NCBI GenBank assembly: GCA_003135055.1
Contig: PLDF01000174.1
Span: forward strand, 22,149-83,232
Length of the DNA: 61,084 nucleotides
Direction: 5' to 3'
Source: Bryobacterales bacterium
GTDB taxonomy: Bacteria > Acidobacteriota > Terriglobia > Bryobacterales > Bryobacteraceae
The translations under genes and the position numbers were made by a program. Position 1 is the stretch's first letter. Every line of letters starts with the position of its first letter. Below, piece by piece: positions 17,784 to 26,636 of this stretch. The notes beneath the pieces were generated by a model. That model had not been told where the DNA came from. It searched no databases and saw nothing but the letters and a program-made list of their open reading frames with translations.

Positions 17784-18310
17784 ATCGTCTCCTTCCTTCT
17801 TCGCAGTGGTTGGTTCGTTTGGCATCCGCCTCCCCCCAGGCTCGCCAACGCATCCCCGGTTCAATAGTATCGAACTTGCCCTGTGGTGTGCGTCGGCTTG
17901 CCATGCCGCCCGGTGTTGCTTTCCAGCGGGTCGGTCGAGGGCTCTTTATGAAACGCCCCATGACTCCGCGCTTTGCCGATCCGGGGGACCACGTGGCCGT
18001 GCAACGCGCGCTCCGCACAGGTGGACGCCCTCCGAGATTGGAGGAAGTTGCCACGATGTTTCCGCGCCATTTCCGGGGCGCGAGCGGCGCTTGTCCAAGA
18101 TGCCGGCTACATATCCAATCGGATCAGTGACGCAAGCGCGCTTACGGGGAGCAATCCAGGGCAAGCTTGTTCCGGAGCTTTCTCCGAGTGGCGCGCGAAT
18201 CGCTCAGAGCGCCGACGGATGCTGCGGAAGCGTCGGTAAACGCTGGGCGACTAGATATGCAGAACGTTTTCGGACCGATTCCGGTACCATAACCAGACAG
18301 GAGATTATCG
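17784..18310. other. Intergenic, no gene seen
   Basis: 527 bp between the coiled-coil gene and the secreted protein gene. Open frames exist on both strands, but their composition is not protein-like and no family is recognisable. The AGACAGGAGATTATCG just before 18311 provides the ribosome binding site of the next gene. Confidence 0.5.
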
Positions 18311-19276
18311 ATGCCGAAGAGGCTCACACTGTCATATCTGGCTACCGCCCTAATCGCGTGCGCACAATATACGCCCCCGCCGCTGGCCTACACCCTAGTC
18401 CAAAAGAATTCGTTGTTCGGACCGGACACGACCACGAGCTTCTATCGCAACGGCTCGAAAGCGGCCATGGATATCGTGCATCCCGACACGCATAGCCGGA
18501 CGGTCTTGGATCTCCAGGCACACACCAATATCAGTTGGGACGCCAGCCAAGCCGGGGCGGAATGCGGCAACAGCACCTTTACCGGCAACTGGGGCGATCC
18601 TTTCGTAGGATCGGCCGGCATCATGGACGACCTCAGCAAAATGCATCCCACTCCCGCCGGCGCAGAGACCGTGAACGGCGTCTCCGCCAAAGTCTTGGAG
18701 TTCGTCATGGAAGGCGCCACCGGCAAATCGAAGGTTTGGATCGACCCGAAGTACGGCCTGATCCTGCGGATCCTGATGGCGCAGCCGGGTGGCCCGCCTA
18801 AGGTCGCCTTTGAAACCACCCAGATGACTTTCGCCGCTCCGCCGGCCGCGATGTTCGTTCCCGCCTGCAAGGCTGCCGCGCCCGTCCCCACAGACGAGGA
18901 TAAGATCGCGGCCGTCACGGGCGGAGCCGGTTCCGACTATGCTTTCGCCAACAAAGGGGAGCCGACCAACGGCGGCTGCATGATCCTGTTCCACGTAGTC
19001 CGGGCCGGCTCCATGACCCCGATTACCAGTGGATTCCAGGTTTTCGCGGACGGCAAGGAAGTCCCGGTCCTACCGAATGGACTTACTCGCCTCCTCAATA
19101 TGCCGAAACAGTTCAATCTCGAAGTTCGTATTCCCAGCGGCGGCGGCACTGCCCCCATTTTCCGCCAGTGCAATAAGCCGCAGACCACGCTTCTGCTGGT
19201 GGCCGATTGGGGAAAGCCGGGCGCATTGGCGTGGGAATGGCTGTGGGTGAAGTCCGGCAAATTCGCAGGCCAGTAG
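18311..19276 (+). CDS. Secreted protein of unknown function
   Basis: 321 residues with a signal peptide ending near ALIACAQ. Residues 30-190 resemble the beta-rich, outer-membrane lipoprotein-sorting-like layout seen in many secreted acidobacterial proteins: TTSFYRNGSKAAMDIV, ETVNGVSAKVLEFVMEG, KSKVWIDPKYGLILRI. Residues 210-321 form a second part with two Cys and Trp-rich strands (WGKPGALAWEWLWVKSGKF). No catalytic motif is evident. A GGAG box stands at the right distance from the ATG. Confidence 0.75.
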   Translation: MPKRLTLSYLATALIACAQYTPPPLAYTLVQKNSLFGPDTTTSFYRNGSKAAMDIVHPDTHSRTVLDLQAHTNISWDASQAGAECGNSTFTGNWGDPFVGSAGIMDDLSKMHPTPAGAETVNGVSAKVLEFVMEGATGKSKVWIDPKYGLILRILMAQPGGPPKVAFETTQMTFAAPPAAMFVPACKAAAPVPTDEDKIAAVTGGAGSDYAFANKGEPTNGGCMILFHVVRAGSMTPITSGFQVFADGKEVPVLPNGLTRLLNMPKQFNLEVRIPSGGGTAPIFRQCNKPQTTLLLVADWGKPGALAWEWLWVKSGKFAGQ

Positions 19277-20351
19277 AATCGTCGAGCGGACAACTCAGGG
19301 TAGGTTTTGCGACGCTCGGCGAGGCCAACGAAATCACCCTTTCAGAGTCTCATCATTCAGTCTCAACACCGAATGCACGTTACCCGGTTGGGCCACGGAG
19401 TTTCCCCGGCGGGGCTGAGCAGGCCGGACGGCCGAGATCCCGGCGAAAATCGCAAATCTCTGTCTCCATAATAAAGCGGCTGCGATTTCGGCTTTGACCG
19501 GTGGTGCCGGGCGCGGGACACCGCACACGCCCTACCGGCGTCGCTCACTCGGAGACAGATCGTTCTCCGCGACATGCGCCCGTCCCAAAACCCCACTACC
19601 CGCTAGACGAAAAAGCCGGGGAGAGCGATCCCGGGGCCCGGGCCTAAGTAAACGGTATTGAGGGCTAAAGGCGGGCTGAGGCCAGCCGCGACCCGGCCCC
19701 ATCCAGACCCGGCGCCCGCGCCATTCCCCTTCACCGGCCCCGAAGGGACCGCTCCCCCCTTTCCGTAGCGGGAATGGACGGCAGGGGCTAAAGCCAATGC
19801 TGTCCACTGAAAGGGTCGAGCCGGCCGGCGGCTCTTTCCGAGTAGTCCGCGATCCGTACAAAGGTGCGTGGACGGGCTACGCGGTGGAGACCATTCTCCG
19901 AGTACCGCGTGACTCGGGAGCAATCGGGAACAGACGCCTTCAATTGTACGGAAGGACGACAACTCGGACAGGTGGATCCGCTTCGAGTGGCCGACCCGCG
20001 CAGAAACCGTGCCGCAAGTCTGCTGGTGGCGCGACCATCGCGGTCCAGGCCAACGATTGATCGCTGTGAACTCTCGGTGTCCCCATCGCGACCGTTTTGT
20101 AATTATGCGCATCGCTTCGCTTGTTTCGTGAACGCGCCTTCAGAGCTGCTTTGAGGAATGGAGCGGGCCAAAACGTAAAGTGGCGTTTCAGGTTTTTCGT
20201 GCGTGGTCGGTTACACGGCATGGCGCCGCGAAGGCGCCCGGCGATTCGGGAATTGTGCGGTATTCCGGCCCGCCGGGCCTAACAGGCTGATTAAGCCCAT
20301 ATACCTTCAGTCATAATCGGAAGGTGTAAGGCTCGCCTCGACATCCTCCCT
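19277..20351. other. Long intergenic stretch, no gene seen
   Basis: Over 1 kb with only Pro/Arg/Gly-rich open frames of the kind produced by high GC. GC-rich inverted pieces are present, for example around 19615-19640 (CCGGGG...CCCCGG-like). The last 60 bp precede the 3' end of the enolase-superfamily gene on the opposite strand. Confidence 0.45.
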
Positions 20352-21782
20352 TTACGTATACGTCTTGTCTCCGCCGATCTGCGAATCCCAATACGTCGTA
20401 GGATCGGTGAAGAACTCACCCTGCCTGCAGAGGGGGCGCATCGCTTCTTCATTGACTTTGATGCCCAGGCCTGGCCCCGTCGGAACGGGGATGTAACCCT
20501 TAACCACGAGGTCCCCTAAGTTGGTTAGGTCTTTGTGCCAGGCTGGCTGCGGCATGTGCCATTCCATCGCGAGGAAGTTTTGGCAGGCGGCTATCGCGTG
20601 CACGCCGGCTGCATAGCCGATCGGGGTAGCGTTGCTGTGGACCATCATCCCCACCGAATATTTGGCCGCCATGTCGGAGGTCTTCTTCAATTCGAGACAG
20701 CCGCCGATAACAAGGTGATCCGGGTGGATATAATCGACTGCGCGCGCCTGGCAAAGCGCCTCGAGCGATTCCACCAGGTAGGCGTCTTCGCCGGTCAAGG
20801 TGGGCACCTTGATCGAATTGGTGATGAGCTTCCACTCCTCTACCCGGAACCACGGGACCATGTCTTCCAAAGTCGAGGGAGTGACCCTCTCCAGCGCGTT
20901 AGCCAGCTTGATGCAACTTTTCGCGGTGAGGTGCCCGAAATGGTCGTGACCCATGGGAACGTCGGCGGCGTCGCCCATGGCCTCCTTAATGGCAGCGACA
21001 TGGTCGGCTACGAGTTCACATCCCTTGTCGCTGAGCTCCAATCCCTGATAGTAGTTCTCGGGGCCTTCCCCCGGTTCCCCGTTATAGCCTGCCGGCGCAA
21101 ACATCGTGCCCCGCTTGCCTCGGAGGATAGGAGCTACGCCCAGATCATACTTGAGCATCGTAAACCCAGCGGCGACTCTCTCCTTATAATCGTCGGCGAT
21201 GTCTTTGATGTCGTTCGAGCGCGGGTCACCCTCGGAATACATGCGGACCTTGTCGCGAAATTTCCCGCCAAGCATTTGATAGATCGGCACGCCATAAGCT
21301 TTGCCTGCCAGATCCCACAACGCGTTCTCAATCGCGTTGACGCCGCTCCCCCGACGGTTGTACGCGCCATGGATCTTGATCTTGCGGAAGATCTTGTCAA
21401 CGTTGCAGGGATTCTCGCCGACCACTCGGGTCTTATGCGTCAGCACGTAGTTCGGCTGGGGGCCGTCCCCAATCGTCTGGCCGTAACCCGAAATTCCCTG
21501 ATTGGTATCGATTCGGACGACGATCGTGCCGCCCGATGCCCCTCCCGTGCCGGGAGTCGCAGGAGGCAGCGGTCCCCTGCCGCCGCCGCGTCCGCCCGCC
21601 TGGCCTCCCGGCCCTCTCAGAACGGCGATGCGCATGTCAGTAACTTTCAAGTCCGACGGAATTGAATTCCGGTTGACATTCTGGGGATACGCTTCGAGGT
21701 CAGCCAAGAGGCCAAGCCCCGCGGCTGCCGCGCCCGTGCTCAGAAGCGAACGTCGCCCAATTGCGTTTTCTTTTGTAGACAT
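20352..21782 (-). CDS. Tat-exported enolase-superfamily (mandelate racemase/muconate lactonizing type) enzyme
   Basis: 476 residues. The N-terminus carries a Tat-like twin Arg (IGRRSLLSTGAAAAGLGLL). After a Gly-rich linker (about 55-85) comes the capping domain (GTIVVRIDTNQGISGYG, NPCNVDKIFRKIKIHG), then the TIM barrel. Candidate metal ligands are the Asp in MGHDHFGH, the Glu in LEDMVPW and the Glu in TGEDAY; HPDHLVIGG and VHSNATPIG follow. This arrangement is closest to the sugar-acid dehydratase branch. Members abstract the alpha-proton of a carboxylate with Mg2+. The substrate is not readable, and export of such an enzyme is unusual. Confidence 0.85.
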   Translation of the reverse strand: MSTKENAIGRRSLLSTGAAAAGLGLLADLEAYPQNVNRNSIPSDLKVTDMRIAVLRGPGGQAGGRGGGRGPLPPATPGTGGASGGTIVVRIDTNQGISGYGQTIGDGPQPNYVLTHKTRVVGENPCNVDKIFRKIKIHGAYNRRGSGVNAIENALWDLAGKAYGVPIYQMLGGKFRDKVRMYSEGDPRSNDIKDIADDYKERVAAGFTMLKYDLGVAPILRGKRGTMFAPAGYNGEPGEGPENYYQGLELSDKGCELVADHVAAIKEAMGDAADVPMGHDHFGHLTAKSCIKLANALERVTPSTLEDMVPWFRVEEWKLITNSIKVPTLTGEDAYLVESLEALCQARAVDYIHPDHLVIGGCLELKKTSDMAAKYSVGMMVHSNATPIGYAAGVHAIAACQNFLAMEWHMPQPAWHKDLTNLGDLVVKGYIPVPTGPGLGIKVNEEAMRPLCRQGEFFTDPTTYWDSQIGGDKTYT

Positions 21783-22660
21783 TTACTCTCCTTTTCGCCA
21801 CCAAACCTACTCACGTCTGGAACCGGTCCATTCTCTCATCAGATTATGGTATCCGAAATTGAATCTCGAAGCAGATGCTCGCCCGCCCCGAGGTTCAATC
21901 CTACTAGTACAGCTTCGCCGGCTCGATTACGCTGGTGTTCGCAAGTGGCGTCGGCCGCTGCCTCGGACAGCCTCAATGGCGCGGTGAGCGGCGCTTCGAG
22001 CGGCCGCGGCGAGGGACGGAAGATCAAGGACGCGCTGCTCGCGCGAGAAACGGTGGAACAGTGGACGACTTCGCCGGCCGGGTCAAGGCGAAGCGCGTGG
22101 AGTTCGCCCCCCGCACCACGCTGTCCTCTCTCGCGGAAAGGCTGAACGATGGCCGCTTGCGGATCTCGCTCTCCAGACTGGCGACCACCTCCCCATCCGG
22201 CAGCCGGTGTACGAAGTGGGTGGGCGACGGTTCCGAGGGGCGCTTCTGCCGACAGAGATTCCTGCGTCGCGGGAACCCGGCCTGCGGCTCAATCCGCAAC
22301 TGCGGCGGATTCCGGCCGAAATGCCAGCGGACCTGACGAGCGCCGAAATTGCGAAGAGCGGATCGTATTTCGATGACGTGACGCGCGATCCGCGGCCCTA
22401 CGGCATTGAGAGCACCACCGACAAAGTGCGCCGGCCGGGCGCTGTTCGACGAAGACGCGACGCCGTGTGCACCGAGCGTATCGTCCGCCACTCGGACAGA
22501 GGAGAAGTTCCACGGCCCGATAGGGAACGATAAATCGGCTTGCATCCGGCAAGTCAGTGCGGTCGGGCCCGATTTCAGACAACTCCCGTTACACGCCGCT
22601 CACGGCAAACATAAGGCGAGCGAGGCCGCCGTTGCGGAGTTCTGGCAGTCAGGGCCCGCA
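21783..22660. other. Intergenic; possible decayed coding fragment at 22140-22430
   Basis: No intact gene. On the plus strand between about 22190 and 22430 one frame reads in a protein-like way (QPVYEVGGRRFRGALLPTE, LRLNPQLRRIPAEMP, EIAKSGSYFDD), but it has no start or end of its own and I do not recognise it. Confidence 0.4.
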
Positions 22661-23435
22661 ACGGCGTCTGGGGAAATGTCAAGCCGGACAGGTAAGAAAT
22701 CCGGTTCGGGAAGCTCGCCGAATCTCCGCCGCCAAACACAGCCTCACCCGGCCGCGAAATCGCCCGAAAAGCCGCGACACATCCGGTTCACATGCGGTGG
22801 TATGGCGCCGGCGCGGACGGGCGGAAGCATTGCACGTGCTGCCACGTCAGGCGGGCGGGCAACGCGGCGAATTCCCGCTCCACAATGGCGCGCAGCGTTT
22901 CCGGGTCGGCCAGCGCGCGCAGGTTCAATAGAATTTCGTGCCTGGCGGATGGCGAGGCGTCCAGCGCGCCTTCTACCATCGGGTCCTGGCCGTTGGCGGT
23001 GAGCGCCGCTTTCAGGTAGCCCGCGTCCGATTGCGCAAACAGCTTCAGGTGTACGATGCGGATCTGCGGCTCCAGGCGGTCCAGCAATGGGCCCACCAGC
23101 ATGGCTGCGGAAATGGGTGGCGCGGCGTGCGCGGTGACGCGGGCGTTGAGCCATGCCAGCGCGGCTTCGGCCCCGGCGTAGCGCGCGTAGTCGATGTCCA
23201 GGGTCGTGGCCCCGGCCGGAACCGAGCCCGAGAGCAACCGGTCCATCCAGGTTTGCACGCTATCGCCGCGTTCGAAAATAAGGTCGGCCTCGGCCAGTTG
23301 GTTCCGGTAGAGGAAGTCCAGGTCGGGGTTGTCGAAGGTCCGCCGCGGGTGCATTACCACGGTCAGCGGCGCGATGCCGAAGCGGTCCCGATGGTCGCGG
23401 ATTAGCGGGCGCAGCGTGGTGGCCACAATGTCGGT
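22661..23435. repeat. 0.78-kb direct duplication, copy A
   Basis: This segment is almost identical to 25472-26248. The offset is 2813 bp over most of its length, with a 2-bp indel near 22690. It covers the 3' two-thirds of the G3E GTPase gene plus about 130 bp of downstream sequence. Identity stops abruptly at ATGTCGGT (23428-23435). The region beyond the coding end has diverged more than the coding part. Confidence 0.9.
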
Positions 23436-23519
23436 TTCGCTGGATCTTGGGCTCACCAACATGTTTTTCAATTGCACATTTGAGGGCACACTGGGTCTTA
23501 TGCCAGAGCCCAACGGCAT
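22788..23519 (-). pseudogene. Partial second copy of the G3E GTPase gene (C-terminal part only)
   Basis: From TDIVATTLRPLIRDHRDRF to the C-terminal APAPYHRM the sequence matches the full gene at 25601-26626 with a handful of substitutions. The Walker A loop, the Cys-x-Cys-Cys motif and all of the N-terminal GTPase core are missing. The first ~28 residues of the open frame come from unrelated sequence beyond the duplication edge. It could be translated but cannot bind GTP as a G3E protein does. Confidence 0.85.
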
Positions 23520-23528
23520 GAAGGCGGA

Positions 23529-25196
23529 TCAGTTCTCCGTGGGTTGCGCGTTGACGCGATCGACGACGAGCACCGGCGCCAGCACCTTGCGGGATTGCAG
23601 CTTGAGGCCGAGTTGACGGCTTAGGGCTTCGAACAGCGAGATGGCGCCGTTGGGTTCCGACGCCGCACCGTCGGCTTCCTCGGCAATTCCGAAGCCCGCT
23701 ACCACGCTTTCCGGACTGAAGTTGATAGTCATATCGTATCGACCGGCAATCCCAGTCGAATCCATGATGGGCTGCGAACCGGGAAACAACTGGTTCAACT
23801 CCGCCGCAAACTGGGTAAGCGTCATATTGCGGCATGTGATGAGCCTGGTTGCCAGTGGATTCTTCAACCTCGGGTCCTTCCCATCGATACCTGGAGCTTC
23901 CTTGCAACCTGGACGATTGGAGGGATCGGCCTTGCGCAGCCTGGGACTTCCCGCCACGAGCGCGTGTCCGGGCACGAGCCGTTCTTCCTGGTGGGCCACC
24001 AGCTTAAAGCGATCTGCCAGCAGGGTGCGCAGCATCATCCGCATGGTGTCGATATCGACGCCATTCCACACCGCCCCGTTCCAGCCGGGAACGGCATCTT
24101 CCTGGGCTTGGCTCTTGGCGTCCACAACGAAACAGTTCTTATCTTTCGGGCCGCCGATAATCCGCTCGGGGGGAATCAAAAAGCCCCAGGCCTCCACGAT
24201 GAGGTATTCCAAAGTCATGTTGATGCGCATGCGGCCGCCGGGCTGGATATTGATATTGCCGCACGTGGTGTCACCGGGAGCAGCCGGTTTGACGGACGCG
24301 ACCTCGAAGGCGGGTGCGGGTGGCCGTACCGCCGTCCCGGGCTGATTAGCGAGGGGGCTGGGGCCTACGCCGTCGACGACGAGAACCGGCGTTGGAACCT
24401 TGGTGAGATCCAGCTTGAGCCCCAGTTGCTTTTCGAAGGCTTCGAAGATGGTTGTGGTTTCGCCCACTGCCAGACTCGGGCGCTGCGCGACGCGAGCAGA
24501 CCACTGGACGGAGAAATTCCAGGCGCCTTTGAGGCCTGTGCGATCGACGAGCGGGTAGTTGAAGAGATAGCCGGACGCCTCACGCACCTTCCGCAATTGA
24601 TTGGCAAACGCCGGCATCGTCACATTCCGGCACGCGTAAACAACCGGCGCGATCACTCCCCCTGGAGCGGGATTCTTGATCTGCTGGATTTCGCAGCCGG
24701 TTGGTTCGGGCCCATCGGCGGGCTTGAGCAGCGCTTTCCTGCCAACGGTAATCACATACGCCGGCTGACCCCTGGTATCTTCATGGGCCACCAGCTTAAA
24801 CCGGTCGGCGAGAAGGTTGCGCAGCAGCAGCTTCCGTGTCTCGGGAGTGGAGTCCGCGGGTGCAGTGGCGATAACGTCGAACCGGTCCAAATCGAGCCAA
24901 TCGGGCCCTCCCACGACCTTGTCGGAATCGACGCTCCACGCCGTGCGGATCAGGTCGACAAGCGTGGCATTCTTCAGTTCGTAAATGCCGCGGGAGAACC
25001 GGAGCCGCATTTCCGGCATGGTATTGGGGAGACTGGCGTAGATCTCCACGTTTTCCAATTCCGCCGGGGCATGGTTGGCCTGGGCGAACGCAGCGGGCGT
25101 AACCCAAGCGAGGAAAGCTACGCACGCAAAGGACCGGAGCATAACCCGCGGGCTCGTAACTTGAATCAGAACATTGGCGCCGGAAGTGTTTGCCAT
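23529..25196 (-). CDS. TIGR03435 soil-associated protein with two tandem domains
   Basis: From ATG 25196 about 555 residues with a signal peptide (LRSFACVAFLAWVTPAAFAQ). Two copies of the TIGR03435 domain are visible. The first runs about 45-295 (LVDLIRTAWSV, LLLRNLLADRFKLVAHEDT, RTGLKGAWNFSV, LGLKLDLTKVPTPVLVVDGV). The second runs about 310-555 (FEVASVKPAAPGDTT, MMLRTLLADRFKLVAHQEE, STGIAGRYDMTINF, LGLKLQSRKVLAPVLVVDRV). The family is expanded in Solibacter-like acidobacteria; function unknown. The first unit seems to lack the opening 'FEVASVKP' strand. The gene lies exactly between the two copies of the 0.78-kb duplication. Confidence 0.92.
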   Translation of the reverse strand: MANTSGANVLIQVTSPRVMLRSFACVAFLAWVTPAAFAQANHAPAELENVEIYASLPNTMPEMRLRFSRGIYELKNATLVDLIRTAWSVDSDKVVGGPDWLDLDRFDVIATAPADSTPETRKLLLRNLLADRFKLVAHEDTRGQPAYVITVGRKALLKPADGPEPTGCEIQQIKNPAPGGVIAPVVYACRNVTMPAFANQLRKVREASGYLFNYPLVDRTGLKGAWNFSVQWSARVAQRPSLAVGETTTIFEAFEKQLGLKLDLTKVPTPVLVVDGVGPSPLANQPGTAVRPPAPAFEVASVKPAAPGDTTCGNINIQPGGRMRINMTLEYLIVEAWGFLIPPERIIGGPKDKNCFVVDAKSQAQEDAVPGWNGAVWNGVDIDTMRMMLRTLLADRFKLVAHQEERLVPGHALVAGSPRLRKADPSNRPGCKEAPGIDGKDPRLKNPLATRLITCRNMTLTQFAAELNQLFPGSQPIMDSTGIAGRYDMTINFSPESVVAGFGIAEEADGAASEPNGAISLFEALSRQLGLKLQSRKVLAPVLVVDRVNAQPTEN

Positions 25197-25471
25197 AGTT
25201 CGTTTCTCTCGCACTGCCCCCGCGCGCCTGTCTCCAAAGCGTTTGGGTACGAACAAACTTAACAGCAATGCGGCTGTGCTGCAATGCGCGTTGAGAGAAG
25301 GCCCTGAAACCCAACCGTGGGCCCAAGGAAATCGATTTGATGACGGTTTGACTCGGAGAAGTGGTGAGTTCAGCCCAGGAAACCGGCTTTCCGGAAACTG
25401 GACATTCCCGGTCCGAGGCACTTGGACCCATGGTCGGCATTTCGGACTTCTGTCGGCTCAATGGGCCAGAT

Positions 25472-26248
25472 ACGGCGTGCGGGGAAGTATTAACCCGGAT
25501 AGGTAATAAGAACTGCGGCCGGGAAGCTCGCCGAATCTCCGCCGCCAAACACAGCCTCACCCGTTCGCAAAATCGCCCGAAAAGCCGCGACACATCCGGT
25601 TCACATGCGGTGGTATGGCGCCGGCGCGGACGGGCGGAAGCATTGCACGTGCTGCCACGTCAGGCGGGCGGGCAACGCCGCGAATTCCCGCTCCACAATG
25701 GCGCGCAGCGTTTCCGGGTCGGCCAGCGCGCGCAGGTTCAATAGGATTTCGTGCCTGGCGGATGGCGAGGCGTCCAGCGCGCCTTCTACCATCGGCTCCT
25801 GGCCGTTGGCGGTGAGCGCCGCTTTCAGGTAGCCCGCGTCCGATTGCGCGAACAGCTTCAGGTGTACGATGCGGATCTGCGGCGCCAGGCGGTCCAGCAA
25901 TGGGCCCACCAGCATGGCGGCGGAAATGGGCGGCGCGGCGTGCGCGGTGACGCGGGCGTTGAGCCATGCCAGCGCGGCTTCGGCCCCGGCGTAGCGCGCG
26001 TAGTCGATGTCCAGGGTCGTGGCCCCGGCCGGAACCGAGCCCGAGAGCAACCGGTCCATCCAGGTTTGCACGCTGTCGCCGCGTTCGAAAATAAGGTCGG
26101 CCTCGGCCAGTTGGTTCCGGTAGAGGAAGTCCAGGTCGGGGTTGTCGAAGGTCCGCTGCGGGTGCATCACCACGGTCAGCGGCGCGATGCCAAAGCGGTC
26201 CCGATGGTCGCGGATTAGCGGGCGCAGCGTGGTGGCCACAATGTCGGT
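25472..26248. repeat. 0.78-kb direct duplication, copy B
   Basis: Counterpart of 22661-23435 and part of the complete G3E GTPase gene. Homologous recombination between the copies would delete 2.8 kb including the TIGR03435 gene. Confidence 0.9.
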
Positions 26249-26626
26249 GCAACTGCCCACAGCCTCGGCGAAGATCACGTCGGGCCGATATTCGAGCAGG
26301 CGCCCGGCAGCGTCCACCAGATCGGGAAAGCGGCAGCAGAAGCAGCCGCCGGTCACTTGATCGCAGTCGATGCCCAAGGCGCCGGCGTAGTGGGTGTCCA
26401 CCAGGTCGTCGCCCTGGTCGTTGAGGATGGCGGCCACGCGCAGGCCGCGTTGCTTCAGCAGGCGTGCGGCAGTGAGGATGAGTGTGGTCTTGCCGGCGCC
26501 CAGAAAGCCGCCGACCACCGCTAGGATTGGTTTCACTGCGCCGGGCTTCACAACGCGCGGCATCACAGCGCTGGGTTTCGCAGCGCCGTGGTTCACAGTG
26601 CCCGGTTTCACAGTCTCCAGCTTCAC
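25601..26626 (-). CDS. G3E-family (CobW/UreG/HypB-like) GTPase
   Basis: About 341 residues if translation starts at GTG 26626. The Walker A loop is GGFLGAGKT (about 39-47). The G3E metal-binding signature is GGCFCC (Cys95-x-Cys97-Cys98), followed by FAEAVGSCTDIVATTLRPL. Such GTPases load or allocate metals, mainly Zn, Co or Ni, to client enzymes. The C-terminal ~170 residues are an unusual extension rich in Ala/Leu helices rather than the short CobW_C domain. The N-terminus is a run of degenerate pentapeptides (see repeat), so several GTG codons could serve as starts. It begins ~10 bp after the GH116-like gene. Confidence 0.85.
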   Translation of the reverse strand: MKLETVKPGTVNHGAAKPSAVMPRVVKPGAVKPILAVVGGFLGAGKTTLILTAARLLKQRGLRVAAILNDQGDDLVDTHYAGALGIDCDQVTGGCFCCRFPDLVDAAGRLLEYRPDVIFAEAVGSCTDIVATTLRPLIRDHRDRFGIAPLTVVMHPQRTFDNPDLDFLYRNQLAEADLIFERGDSVQTWMDRLLSGSVPAGATTLDIDYARYAGAEAALAWLNARVTAHAAPPISAAMLVGPLLDRLAPQIRIVHLKLFAQSDAGYLKAALTANGQEPMVEGALDASPSARHEILLNLRALADPETLRAIVEREFAALPARLTWQHVQCFRPSAPAPYHRM

Positions 26627-26629
26627 CGC
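26525..26629 (-). repeat. 15-bp tandem repeat encoding AVKPG-like pentapeptides
   Basis: Seven consecutive 15-bp units at the GTPase N-terminus read AVKLE, TVKPG, TVNHG, AAKPS, AVMPR, VVKPG and AVKPI. Most units contain a GTG codon in frame, so each is a possible start. The array lies between the GH116-like stop and the Walker A loop. Confidence 0.8.
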
Positions 26630-26636
26630 GCCGCCT

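Noticed and set aside
19603..20112. Minus-strand frame of 169 codons in the 1-kb gap before the enolase-superfamily gene
   Set aside because: Pro/Gly/Arg-rich, no recognisable motif, no ribosome binding site.
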